From: BOG-908 sp964242035
GTDB taxonomy: Bacteria; Pseudomonadota; Alphaproteobacteria; Acetobacterales; Acetobacteraceae
NCBI GenBank assembly: GCA_964242035.1
Contig: CAXTCL010000006.1
Coordinates: 1 to 39,828, forward strand
DNA: 39,828 nt
Direction: 5' to 3'
Numbering within the stretch: position 1 is the stretch's first letter; each line of letters begins with the position of its first letter. Under the pieces are notes generated by a model. It saw nothing but the letters and a program-made list of their open reading frames with translations, made no database searches and was not told the origin of the DNA. The position numbers and the translations under genes were made by a program. This document shows, one piece after another, positions 8,394 through 16,572 of the stretch.

Positions 8394-10535
8394 ATGACCA
8401 TGCACCACCCCCGCCGAGACATCCTGAAGCTCACCCTGTTGGCAGCAGGAGGCCTGCTCCTCCCCATACGACTGCAAGCCGGCGAGGCACCACACAGCAG
8501 CGGCCCGCCCATCCTGCCGCCGCAGGCCTTCATCCGCATCACCCCTGACGCCATCACCCTGATCATGCCGGACACCGAGTTCGGCCAGGGCATCTGGACC
8601 AGTGCGGCCACGCTGATCGCCGAGGAGCTTGAAGTCCGGCTGGACCAGATCAGCGTGGAGCCGGCCCCGCCGAACGCGCCGCTCTATGCCACCGACGGCA
8701 TTGAGCAGGCGACAGGCGGCTCCACCTCGACGATCGGCGACTGGATGCGCCTGCGCGAGGCTGGCGCGCGTGCCCGCGTGATGCTCACCCAGGCCGCGGC
8801 GCAATTGTGGCACGTGGACCCGGCCACCTGCCGCGCGCAGGACGCGGTGATCCACCACGACGCCACCGGCCACTCCGCCCCATACGCCGAGCTGGCGGCG
8901 CGGGCCGCCACGTTCCCGATCCCCACCCAGGTCACCCTGAAGCCGCCCGCGCAATGGCGCCTGGCTGGCCGGCCGCAGAAGCGGCTGGACACGCCCGCCA
9001 AGGTCACCGGAGCCGCGACTTACGGCATCGACGTCGTGGTTCCGGGCATGAAGATTGGCACCGTGGCCGCCTGCCCGGTGCGCGGCGGCCGCCTTGTGGC
9101 GATCGACGAGGCGGCGGCACGCGCCATCCCGGGGGTGCACGCCGTCATCCGCCTGCCCGATGCCGTCGCCATCATCGCCGACCATTACTGGGCGGCGAAG
9201 AAGGGGCTCCAGGCCGCCCGCCCACAATGGGACGAAGGCCCGAACGCGGCGGTGTCCACCGCCAGCATACAGGCCGCGCTGGAACAGGCCAGCACCCAGC
9301 CGGGCGCCATCGCCCGCAACGATGCGGACGCACAAGCTCGCGTCGCCGCCGCGCACACGCAGCTTCACGCCACCTACCACCTGCCGTTCCTCTCCCATGC
9401 GCCGATGGAGCCGATCAACACCACCATCCACGTCAGGCCGGACGGCGCGGACCTCTGGGTCGGCACCCAGGTTCCGGTACGCGCGCGCGATGCGGTGGCG
9501 CGTGTCACCGGCCTGCCGCCGGCGCGCATCGCCGTGCACAACCAGCTCATGGGTGGCGCCTTCGGCCGCAGGCTGGATGTGGACAGCATAGAGCAGGCCG
9601 CCGCCATCGCCCGCCAGGTGCCCTACCCGGTCAAGCTCGTCTGGTCGCGCGAGGAGGACATCACGCAGGACATGTTCCGCCCCGCCTATCGCGACACGCT
9701 GTCCGCGGGTCTGGACGCGCAGGGCCGCATCGCCGGCTGGACGCACAAGACCGCCGGCTCCTCGATCACCGCCCGCTACGATCCCGGCGACATGAAGGGC
9801 GCGCTCGATCCGGACGCCGTCGAATGCGCCGCCAACACGCCGTATGACATCGACGCCGCCCAGGTCTCTTACGTGCGCTGCGAGCCGCAAGGCGTGGCCA
9901 CCGCCTGGTGGCGCGGGGTCGGGCCCACACATAACGTCTTCGTTGTCGAATCCTTCATGGACGAGTGTGCCGCCGCCGCCGGGCAGGACCCTGTCGCCTA
10001 CCGCCGCGCGCTGCTGGGCCACAACCCGCGCGCGCTGGCGGTGCTCGACCTCGCGGCGGCAAAATCCGGCTGGGGCACGAAGCTGCCGCCGAACCACGGC
10101 CGCGGCGTCAGCCTGCAATTCGCCTTCTCGTCCTTCGTCGCCCATGTCTGCGAAGTCGAAGTCACGCCAGAGGCGAAGATACGGGTGCATCGTTGCACGG
10201 TCGCGATCGATTGCGGCCAGCGCATCAACCCGGACACCATCGCCGCCCAGGTGGAAGGCGGCCTCATTTTCGGCCTCAGCATGGCGCTCTACAGTGACAT
10301 CACCTTCGCCCAGGGCCGCGTCCAGCAAAGCAACTTCAACACCTACCGGGTCCTCCGCCTGAACGAGGCGCCGGTGATCGAGGTCCATCAAACCGACAGC
10401 CACGCCGATCCTGGCGGGGTGGGCGAGACCGGCACCGCGGCCGCGGCCGCGGCTCTCGGCAACGCCATCTTCGCGGCGACGGGCAAGCGGCTGCGGCAGC
10501 TGCCGTTCGGGGCAGGCGCCCTGCGGTCGGCTTAG
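8394..10535 (+). CDS. iorB: Molybdopterin-binding large subunit of IorAB-type dehydrogenase
   Basis: This 713-residue catalytic subunit of a xanthine-dehydrogenase-family hydroxylase oxidises an aldehyde or N-heteroaromatic substrate at a molybdenum-pterin centre. The N-terminus has a twin-arginine-type leader (HPRRDILKLTLLAAGGLLLP), indicating export folded with cofactor. Family landmarks follow in order: PDTEFGQGIWTSAATLIAEE, TGGSTSTIGDWMRLREAGA, KRLDTPAKVTGAATYGID, FLSHAPMEPINTT, MGGAFGRRLDVD, WWRGVGPTHNVFVVESFMDE and, near the end, the essential glutamate region GGVGETGTAAAAAALGNAIF. AAGG about 6 nt upstream supports ATG 8394; ATG 8400 is an in-frame alternative. It pairs with the 2Fe-2S subunit, but repeat R3 intervenes. 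No cytochrome c subunit is adjacent. Confidence 0.93.
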   Translation: MTMHHPRRDILKLTLLAAGGLLLPIRLQAGEAPHSSGPPILPPQAFIRITPDAITLIMPDTEFGQGIWTSAATLIAEELEVRLDQISVEPAPPNAPLYATDGIEQATGGSTSTIGDWMRLREAGARARVMLTQAAAQLWHVDPATCRAQDAVIHHDATGHSAPYAELAARAATFPIPTQVTLKPPAQWRLAGRPQKRLDTPAKVTGAATYGIDVVVPGMKIGTVAACPVRGGRLVAIDEAAARAIPGVHAVIRLPDAVAIIADHYWAAKKGLQAARPQWDEGPNAAVSTASIQAALEQASTQPGAIARNDADAQARVAAAHTQLHATYHLPFLSHAPMEPINTTIHVRPDGADLWVGTQVPVRARDAVARVTGLPPARIAVHNQLMGGAFGRRLDVDSIEQAAAIARQVPYPVKLVWSREEDITQDMFRPAYRDTLSAGLDAQGRIAGWTHKTAGSSITARYDPGDMKGALDPDAVECAANTPYDIDAAQVSYVRCEPQGVATAWWRGVGPTHNVFVVESFMDECAAAAGQDPVAYRRALLGHNPRALAVLDLAAAKSGWGTKLPPNHGRGVSLQFAFSSFVAHVCEVEVTPEAKIRVHRCTVAIDCGQRINPDTIAAQVEGGLIFGLSMALYSDITFAQGRVQQSNFNTYRVLRLNEAPVIEVHQTDSHADPGGVGETGTAAAAAALGNAIFAATGKRLRQLPFGAGALRSA

Positions 10536-10578
10536 GCAAGCAAGCAGTCCTCTGTCGAAAAAGGGGCGAGAGACTGCC
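10536..10578. repeat. Decayed piece of the palindromic repeat (R4)
   Basis: Starts directly after the iorB stop with GCAAGCAAGCAGTCC, the outer end of a GTCC-type arm, but the T-tract and central stem are lost. What remains can fold as GCAGTC..TCT / AGA..GACTGC, so it may still act as a terminator hairpin. Confidence 0.6.
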
Positions 10579-10667
10579 GCATCGGCGTCAGCCGGGCGCT
10601 AATCTGACCTGTCGCGCCGGCGGCAGTCTTAACTTGTAGGCAAGCATGGGGCTCTGCCCCGAACCCC

Positions 10668-10739
10668 GTCGTGCAAAGCACGCAGTCGAGTGTCGTGCGA
10701 AGCGCGCAGTCGCGTGACCGGCGAGGCACGCAGTTGCGT
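10668..10739. repeat. Three degenerate 24-bp tandem units
   Basis: Units at 10668-10691, 10692-10715 and 10716-10739 share the pattern G-T/A-C-x-x-x-C-x-A-x-G-C-x-CGCAGT-C/T-G-x-GT. Units 1 and 2 differ at a few positions and unit 3 is more diverged. They sit between GGGGCTCTGCCCCGAACCCC and GACGGGACCTTAAGGCCCC. Confidence 0.65.
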
Positions 10740-10863
10740 GACGGGACCTTAAGGCCCCAGACCCCCATCCGTCCAGAAGAGCCGATGCCCGACATGCGCC
10801 TGCGTCGGGCGCGCTATACCGCCACATTTTACCGCCAAACCGCTCCAATCATTAACGCAACAA

Positions 10864-10892
10864 TTGCAAATGCGACCATGTTTGCATACTAC
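10864..10892 (+). promoter_or_regulatory. Possible promoter with overlapping TGCAAA dyad
   Basis: TTGCAA (10864-10869), a 17-nt spacer and TACTAC (10887-10892) form a weak sigma-70-like pair. A perfect 6-bp inverted repeat, TGCAAA (10865-10870) and TTTGCA (10881-10886), overlaps it, so a regulator could occlude the promoter. It points toward the histidine kinase about 240 bp downstream. This is inference from pattern only. Confidence 0.25.
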
Positions 10893-11131
10893 TCGGGGTT
10901 GCGGCCCGTGGAGTAAAACCAAAGTCTGACCAACTGATGCCAAACCGCGTCCGCATCGACACCACCCGACGCGCGCCAGGTGATTACAGGCGGCAAACGA
11001 ATGAGATGGAAGACAATGGTATGTTGTCTCCCTGACAAATGGCCGCTTTGTATGAAACGCAAAGCATCTGGCTGGTGCAAGACCACAAGGGATATCCTTT
11101 CCGCGAATGCGCAACTCGAAGGACGAGACAG

Positions 11132-13480
11132 GTGTCAGGTGAGGCGGCGAACACCGCTGTCTGGGCGGAGTCTGCGCCAGTAGAAGCGGTGCGCCCCCAG
11201 GCTCGACGGCAGGCAACGGGCTCGGTCCAGGCCCGGCTGATCGTGCTCGCCACAGCCGCGATCCTGCCCATGCTGCTGCTGTTCACCGCCATCGCCTATC
11301 TGGACCACCGTGCGGAACGCGTCCGCTCCGGCGAGCGCCAGCTCAGCGTAACCCACAGCATGGCGGCCACCGTCGAACGCGAGCTGCGCGCCGCCACGGC
11401 GAGCCTGCAGGCGCTCGCTTTGTCCCCCGGTCTGCAGCACGACGACATCGCCGGTTTCCGCAGCCTCGCCGAACGCTTCATCTCGACCGAGCCGAAAGGC
11501 TCTGCGCTGGTGCTTCTCGACAGCGGCGGACAGCAATTGCTCAACACCGCAGCCCCGCCAGGCGGACATCTAGCCCGCAGGGAACACGCCTTGAATACAT
11601 CCCTGACGTGGCGCGTCTTCGACACCGCGCAGCCGATCATAAGCGACCTCTTTCCGCCAGACACCGGCAACGAACTGATCGTAACGGCGGATGTGCCGGT
11701 CATGAAGAACGGACGCGTCATCTACGACCTCAGCCTGGTCCTGCCCGCCTCGCGCTTCTCGGACATACTCTCCGAGCAGTCGCTGCCCGCCGGGCGGATA
11801 CTCGCCGTGTTCGACCGCATGGGACAGACGGTGGCACGCCTGCCAAACCCCGAAACCCTGGTCGGTGTGCAAGCCTCCGACAGCCTGCTCCCGGCGCTGC
11901 TCACGCGGGAAGAGGGCGTGCTCGCTTCCGTCACACGGGAAGGCACGCCGGTGCTGACGGCATTCAGCCACACCAAGCCATCCGGCTGGGCGGTGGCCTT
12001 TGCCGTGCCCGACTCAGAGCTGCGCGCGCCGTTGCAGAAATCGTTGCGACTGGCGGTGGGCCTGGGCCTGGTGGGCATGCTGGCCAGCGCCGCCGTGGCG
12101 TTCGTCATGGGCCAGCGCATCCTGCAGCCGATACGCTCGTTGACGCGCTTCGCCGCCAACCCCGCCCATGCGGACATGGGCCGGCTGGGCCTGCGCGAGC
12201 TGGACGCCGTCGCCGCCGCCCTGCGCCAGGGCGAACAGGACAGGCAAGCCGCCATGGACGCCCTGCAAACCCTGAACGAGCAGCTCGAGGGCCTGGTGCG
12301 CCAGGAGACAGCCAGCCGCCTCGCCGTGCAGGCGCAGCTCGCGCAGTCCCAGCGCATGGAAGCCCTGGGCCAGCTCGCCGGCGGCATCGCGCATGACTTC
12401 AACAACGTGCTGCAAGCCGTCATGGGCGGCCTGAGCCTGATACAGCGCCGCGCGGCCGACGAGACTGCCGTCCGCCGCCTCACCGCGATGGCCGCAGAAG
12501 CGGCTGCACGCGGCGCGTCCATCACCGGCCGCCTGCTCACCTTTGCCCGCCGCGGCGAGCTGGCCGCCGCCCCCGTGCCGCCGGAAGCCCTGCTGGAGGG
12601 CCTGCGAATGATGCTCGGCCACACGCTCGGCCCGGAGATCACGATACGCGTGGAGGTGCCTTATGGCGTACCCAATTTGCTGGCCGACAAGCCGCAGCTG
12701 GAGACCGCGCTGATCAACATCGCGGTGAACGCACGCGACGCCATGCAGGACGGCGGCACTCTGACACTGACGGCCTCGACTGCGCCGTCAGAGACGCCGC
12801 CGCCCCCCACGCTTCCTGCGGGCGCCTACGTGCATCTGACCGTGACCGACACCGGCACCGGCATGGCGCCCGAAATCCTCGCGCGCGCCAGCGAGCCGTT
12901 CTTCACCACCAAGGAGCCGGGCCAGGGCACCGGACTGGGCCTGGCCATGGCACGCGGCTTTGCCGAACAATCGGGCGGCGCCTTCGCGGTCACCAGCCTC
13001 CAGGGCCAGGGCACCACCGTCCACCTCTGGTTCCCGCAGGCAGACGAGGCGGCCGTCATCGCCGCGTCCCCACACACTGCCGCGATCCTGGGCGCGGACA
13101 CCAGCACGGCGATGCGCGTCCTCATGGTCGATGACGACGGCATGGTGCGCGAAATGCTCGCCGGCGAGATGGAGGCAAACGGCTTCCTGGTCACCACCGC
13201 GGCCGACGGCCCGGCCGCGCTCGCCCTGATCGATGCCGGGCAGGTCACGGACCTGCTGATCACAGACTACGCGATGGCAGGCATGAACGGGCTGGCGCTG
13301 ATCACCGAAACCCGGCGCCGCCGCCCGGGGCTACCGGCTTTGCTGCTCACGGGGTTTGCCGAAACCCGCGCGGAGGAAGCGCTCGCCTCTGCGCAGGACC
13401 GGCTGACGGTGCTGCTGCGCAAGCCGATCGCGGGCGAGGATCTGGCGCGGCATGCGGCTCGGTTGCGCCGACGGAAGTGA
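11132..13480 (+). CDS. Membrane hybrid sensor histidine kinase with C-terminal receiver
   Basis: This 782-residue sensor kinase (if begun at GTG 11132) has a first membrane helix (about 33-55), an extracytoplasmic sensor region (about 56-300, dCache-like), and a second helix (about 304-330). A HAMP-like linker (GQRILQPIRSLTRF) and coiled coil follow. The kinase core comes next: H-box GQLAGGIAHDFNNVLQAV (about 415), N-box ALINIAVNARDAM, G1 VTDTGTGMAPEI and F/G2 EPFFTTKEPGQGTGLGLAMA. The receiver from about 660 has MRVLMVDDDGMVREM, the phospho-acceptor Asp in LLITDYAM and the Lys in LLRKPI. AAGGA at 11119-11123, 8 nt before GTG 11132, decides the start; the frame is open to ATG 11039, whose extra residues look non-coding. 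No separate response regulator is adjacent, so the output is unknown. Confidence 0.9.
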   Translation: MSGEAANTAVWAESAPVEAVRPQARRQATGSVQARLIVLATAAILPMLLLFTAIAYLDHRAERVRSGERQLSVTHSMAATVERELRAATASLQALALSPGLQHDDIAGFRSLAERFISTEPKGSALVLLDSGGQQLLNTAAPPGGHLARREHALNTSLTWRVFDTAQPIISDLFPPDTGNELIVTADVPVMKNGRVIYDLSLVLPASRFSDILSEQSLPAGRILAVFDRMGQTVARLPNPETLVGVQASDSLLPALLTREEGVLASVTREGTPVLTAFSHTKPSGWAVAFAVPDSELRAPLQKSLRLAVGLGLVGMLASAAVAFVMGQRILQPIRSLTRFAANPAHADMGRLGLRELDAVAAALRQGEQDRQAAMDALQTLNEQLEGLVRQETASRLAVQAQLAQSQRMEALGQLAGGIAHDFNNVLQAVMGGLSLIQRRAADETAVRRLTAMAAEAAARGASITGRLLTFARRGELAAAPVPPEALLEGLRMMLGHTLGPEITIRVEVPYGVPNLLADKPQLETALINIAVNARDAMQDGGTLTLTASTAPSETPPPPTLPAGAYVHLTVTDTGTGMAPEILARASEPFFTTKEPGQGTGLGLAMARGFAEQSGGAFAVTSLQGQGTTVHLWFPQADEAAVIAASPHTAAILGADTSTAMRVLMVDDDGMVREMLAGEMEANGFLVTTAADGPAALALIDAGQVTDLLITDYAMAGMNGLALITETRRRRPGLPALLLTGFAETRAEEALASAQDRLTVLLRKPIAGEDLARHAARLRRRK

Positions 13481-13482
13481 AG

Positions 13483-13636
13483 GCAAGGAAGGCCTTCTTT
13501 TTTGAAAAAAGAAGCAAAAAATTTTTGTTCCCGCGCATCTGCGGCGTCCGGATGCTCCCGGATGAACATGCGCTGGAATGCGAGGAAGTAAAAGTTTTTT
13601 GCTTCTTTTTTTCAAAAAAGAAGGCCTTGCTTACTT
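13483..13636. repeat. Palindromic intergenic repeat R5
   Basis: Complete copy between convergent genes (kinase stop 13480, tmk stop 13645). Both arms are the CTTC/GAAG type with GGCC flanks. The centre is a third type with a longer, irregular loop (CGCATCTGCGG on the left, CATGCGCTGGAATGCGAG on the right) instead of CTGTCG / CGACAG. Confidence 0.9.
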
Positions 13637-13644
13637 CACCGCGG

Positions 13645-14256
13645 TCACGTGGACAAAAATGCGTCGACCGCGTCCATCACCGCCTGCTCCACATCAGCCG
13701 CAGGCGCCGCCGCATCGATCACCACGCTGCGCAAGTTTGCAGCCTGCGTCAGGAAAGACTCCCGCACCCGCGCGTGAAACGCCAGGTCCAATCCTTCGAA
13801 ACGTCCCTCGTCCTGCCCGCTCGCCGCCAGCCGCCGCTCGCTTCGCAGCAATCCCACGCGCGGGTCCACATCCAGCACAACCGTCAGATCCGGCAGCAAA
13901 CCCACGGCCTGCCGGTGCAAGTCCAGAATGAAACCGCTATCCAGTCCGCGCCCGGCTCCCTGGTAGGCCAGCGTGGATCCCACGAAGCGGTCGCAGAGCA
14001 CCACGCGCCCGGCCGCCAGCGCCGGCCTGATCACGCGCGCCACGTGCTGCACCCGTGCTGCCACCATCAGCAACAACTCGGCCGTAGGGTCCCAGTCCGG
14101 TGCGTCGTCGGCCAGCAGCAACGCCCGCAACGCCAGGCCCTCCGGCGTGCCGCCCGGCTCCCGCGTCACGAGGGCTCGCTCGCCGAGTTGCGCTGCCACG
14201 GCGGCCATGGCGGTCGTCTTGCCTGCGCCTTCGCCGCCTTCGAAGACTATGAACAT
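13645..14256 (-). CDS. tmk: Thymidylate kinase
   Basis: This 203-residue enzyme phosphorylates dTMP to dTDP with ATP. The P-loop FEGGEGAGKTTAM is at the N-terminus. LVTREPGGTPEG is the conserved dTMP/DRX-region motif, CDRFVGSTLAYQGAGRG is the Arg-containing substrate motif, and DLTVVLDVDP leads to the lid region (DEGRFEGLDLAFHARVR). Length is normal. ATG 14256 gives the canonical MFIVFEGG start. Repeat R6 begins almost immediately upstream, so there is no Shine-Dalgarno sequence; initiation may be weak or use other signals. It is last in the mltB-rlpA-dac-tmk order. The holB that often follows tmk in related genomes is absent; R5 and a convergent kinase gene are there instead. Confidence 0.95.
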   Translation of the reverse strand: MFIVFEGGEGAGKTTAMAAVAAQLGERALVTREPGGTPEGLALRALLLADDAPDWDPTAELLLMVAARVQHVARVIRPALAAGRVVLCDRFVGSTLAYQGAGRGLDSGFILDLHRQAVGLLPDLTVVLDVDPRVGLLRSERRLAASGQDEGRFEGLDLAFHARVRESFLTQAANLRSVVIDAAAPAADVEQAVMDAVDAFLST

Positions 14257-14259
14257 GGG

Positions 14260-14398
14260 TAAGCAAGCAAGCAGTCCTTTTTTGAAAAAAAGGACCAAAA
14301 AACTTTTCCTCCCTGTCGGCGGCTGCTGAACCAGTCGCCGACAGAGACCAAAAGTTTTTTGCTTCTTTTTTTCAAAAAAGAAGGCCTTTCTTCCTTGC
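14260..14398. repeat. Palindromic intergenic repeat R6, mixed arms
   Basis: Complete copy filling the whole gap between dac (stop 14399-14401) and tmk (ATG 14256). The left arm is the GCAGTCC..GGACC type, the right arm the GCTTC..GAAGGCC type, and the centre CTGTCGGCG / CGCCGACAG. Since the two arms do not match each other, each arm must fold on its own. Confidence 0.93.
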
Positions 14399-15673
14399 CT
14401 AAGCCCCCACGATGAACCGCGAAACAACCGCCACCGCTCGCCCGGGCAGCCCCATACGCCCGACATCCTCGCCGGCCACCAAAGGTATCTCGCTGGCCGG
14501 CACGCCCTGCCCGCTCACCGTGATCTTCCCCACCACCGCGCCGCGCAACACCGGGGCCGGGATTGGGCTATCGTAAGCCACCGCCACATGCGCGTGCTGC
14601 CGCCAGGCGCGCGGCAAGGTCAGCGTCAGGTTCTGCCCGCCCACCAGCGGCACGGTACGGCGGGACCCGAGATAGACCGGCGCGTTCTCCACCACGTCGT
14701 TTGCGGAGAACAGCGTCACGTTCTCGAAGTTCGCGAACGCCCAGCCCATCAGCCGCACGCTCTCTTCCACGCGCGCGCGCGCCGTCGGCATGCCGTTCAG
14801 CACCATGATCACGCGCCGCCCGTTATGTTCCGCGCTGCCAACCACGCCGAAACCGCCGGCATCCGTGTGCCCTGTCTTCAGCCCGTCCGCCATGCCACGC
14901 TGCACCAGCGGGTTGCGGTTGTACTGGATAATGCCGTGATAGGTGAACGTCTTTTCCGCATCGTAATGGTAGTATTCCGGGAAGTCCTGGATGATCCGCT
15001 TGGCAAGCGTGGCAATGTCGCGCACGCTCATGTGGTGCGCGGGGTCGGGCCAGCCGGTGCAGTTGCGGAACTCGCTGTTCGTCAGGCCGAGCGTCTTGGC
15101 CTCCGCGTTCATCATCTCCACGAACTGTTCTTCGGAGCCGGCGATGCCTTCTGCCAGCACGATGCATGCGTCGTTGCCGGACTGAATGATCATCCCGCGT
15201 ATCAGCATCTCGACGGGAATCTGCGCACCGAGCTCGACGAACATCTTCGAGCCCTGGGTGCGCCAGGCGTGCTCGCTGACCGGCAGGCTCTGGTCCAGGC
15301 GCAGCGTGCCGGCCTTCAGCTTGGAATACACGATGTAGGCCGTCATCAGCTTGGTCATCGAGCTGGGCGGCATCTCGTCGTCGGCCGCCTTGTTGAGCAG
15401 CACTGCACCGGTGTTAAAATCGGTGATCACCGCCCATTTGGCCGACGTGTCCATGGGCCCGAGCGGCGTGTCGGCTGCGGAGCCCGCCGAGCTGGCGCCG
15501 CCGGTATCCGCACCGCCGGAATCCTCGTCGTCACCACCCGCGCCGGCCTTGCGGGCGGCGGCAGCCTCCTTGCTCGCGTGCTTTGGCCGCGCCCAGGCAG
15601 CCCCCCCAGCTCCTACAGACACCGTCACCAGTGCCGCGCCACCCAGAAGCACATCCCGACGTGTCGAACCCAT
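14399..15673 (-). CDS. D-alanyl-D-alanine carboxypeptidase (PBP5/6 family)
   Basis: This 424-residue serine carboxypeptidase trims the terminal D-Ala from peptidoglycan stem peptides in the periplasm. A signal peptide with twin arginines (STRRDVLLGGAALVTVSVG) is followed by a low-complexity Ala/Gly/Asp/Ser linker (about 35-75). Penicillin-binding motifs come in order: SxxK in PPSSMTKLMTAY, SxN in IIQSGNDACIV and KTG in DGLKTGHTDAGG. The C-terminal beta-domain is the PBP5_C type. ATG 15673 is supported by GGAGG about 7 nt upstream. The rlpA stop is 11 nt before. Together with rlpA and mltB it forms a murein-remodelling operon that includes tmk, an arrangement I recall from other alphaproteobacteria. 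Confidence 0.93.
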   Translation of the reverse strand: MGSTRRDVLLGGAALVTVSVGAGGAAWARPKHASKEAAAARKAGAGGDDEDSGGADTGGASSAGSAADTPLGPMDTSAKWAVITDFNTGAVLLNKAADDEMPPSSMTKLMTAYIVYSKLKAGTLRLDQSLPVSEHAWRTQGSKMFVELGAQIPVEMLIRGMIIQSGNDACIVLAEGIAGSEEQFVEMMNAEAKTLGLTNSEFRNCTGWPDPAHHMSVRDIATLAKRIIQDFPEYYHYDAEKTFTYHGIIQYNRNPLVQRGMADGLKTGHTDAGGFGVVGSAEHNGRRVIMVLNGMPTARARVEESVRLMGWAFANFENVTLFSANDVVENAPVYLGSRRTVPLVGGQNLTLTLPRAWRQHAHVAVAYDSPIPAPVLRGAVVGKITVSGQGVPASEIPLVAGEDVGRMGLPGRAVAVVSRFIVGA

Positions 15674-15684
15674 CCGACCCCTCC

Positions 15685-16572
15685 TCACTGAACCACAATA
15701 TGCGCGTCGACCACGCCTGCCCGCAGCGCTTGGTACAGCGCCGCATCGGCCTGCGCGATGGTGCCGAACGGCCCGGCCTGCACGCCATACACCGTCTGGC
15801 GATCCACTCTGGAGCGGACCACGTCGGCCCCGAGTCCCGCCAGCCTTGCCGCCACGGCATTCGCGTAGGTGAAGCGGCCGAACCGCCCGGCCTGTATCAT
15901 GAGCTCGCCCGGCTGCGGATACCCCTGCGTGACCCGTTCCGGCAGACGGTCGGCCACCCGCATGCGAGCCTGTTCCGCCTGCCCGCCACCGATCACCCGC
16001 GAAAAGCCTGCCGCGCCGCCCGGTGCTGGCAGGCTCTCTTCGGTCACGGCGCCCGAAGGTGCCGTTGCGATCGCCAGCGTCGGCCCGCCACCCACCTGCT
16101 CCACCACCGCCCGGCTCTGCACCTGGTCGATCCGGACACGCACACGCGCCGCGCCGCCGGGCGCCATGCCCAGCAGCACCGCCGCGCGCGGCGACACGGC
16201 GATCACCCGCGCCGGCGACGCCGGGCCTCGGTCGTTGACCCGCACGAGAAGCTGCCGGCCATTTTCCAGGTTGGTCACTTCCACCACTGCCGGCATCTGC
16301 AGCGTCTGCATCTGTGCGGTCAACGCGCCAGGATCGCGCACCTCGCCGTCCTTGGTGAGGCCAGGCGTGTTGTCCCACACCGATGCGATGCCGGTCGCAT
16401 CCAGCGCGTAATCCTCTGCCGGATAATACCAGTGCCCGCCTGCCTGGTAGGCGCCGCCCAGGGTGTAATGCGGCGCCGCCACAAAGGCCGGCGCCGTCGC
16501 CGGGCGGCGATGCAGGCAGCCGGACAGGCCGAGCGCGCTCAGCAGCGCCAAGCCGACCCGGCCCAGGGGCAT
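15685..16572 (-). CDS. rlpA: RlpA-type septal lytic transglycosylase lipoprotein with SPOR domain
   Basis: This 295-residue lipoprotein has the lipobox LSGC near residue 18. Its double-psi beta-barrel domain contains the RlpA hallmarks (IASVWDN, PAVVEVTNLENGRQLLVRVNDRGP, ARVIAVSPRAAVLLGM). A spacer (about 170-220) leads into a C-terminal SPOR domain (GELMIQAGRFGRFTYANAVAARL ... YGVQAGPFGTIAQADAAL), which binds denuded septal glycan. RlpA proteins cleave such glycan and act at cell division. The ATG at 16572 overlaps the mltB stop as TGATG, so the pair is translationally coupled; GTG 16575 one codon upstream is equally possible. It is followed 11 nt later by the carboxypeptidase. Confidence 0.9.
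   Translation of the reverse strand: MPLGRVGLALLSALGLSGCLHRRPATAPAFVAAPHYTLGGAYQAGGHWYYPAEDYALDATGIASVWDNTPGLTKDGEVRDPGALTAQMQTLQMPAVVEVTNLENGRQLLVRVNDRGPASPARVIAVSPRAAVLLGMAPGGAARVRVRIDQVQSRAVVEQVGGGPTLAIATAPSGAVTEESLPAPGGAAGFSRVIGGGQAEQARMRVADRLPERVTQGYPQPGELMIQAGRFGRFTYANAVAARLAGLGADVVRSRVDRQTVYGVQAGPFGTIAQADAALYQALRAGVVDAHIVVQ

Larger units (their letters stand above)
10536..11131. other. Non-coding interval upstream of the histidine kinase
   Basis: No convincing gene. It contains, in order: the decayed repeat R4; a GGGG-CTCTG-CCCC hairpin near 10649-10661; three degenerate 24-bp units (10668-10739); a C-rich stretch; then, from about 10800, more AT-rich sequence with a dyad and possible promoter (10864-10892). 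ORFs in this stretch are short and lack Shine-Dalgarno sequences. Confidence 0.6.

Noticed and set aside
11039..11131. ATG 11039 as start of the hybrid kinase
   Set aside because: The extra 31 residues show no family similarity, whereas AAGGA is well placed before GTG 11132; not fully excluded.
13483..14466. N-terminally extended versions of tmk, prfA and the SpdH-like protein
   Set aside because: The extra residues are translations of repeats R6, R8 and R14; family-standard starts lie at 14256, 18769 and 36084.
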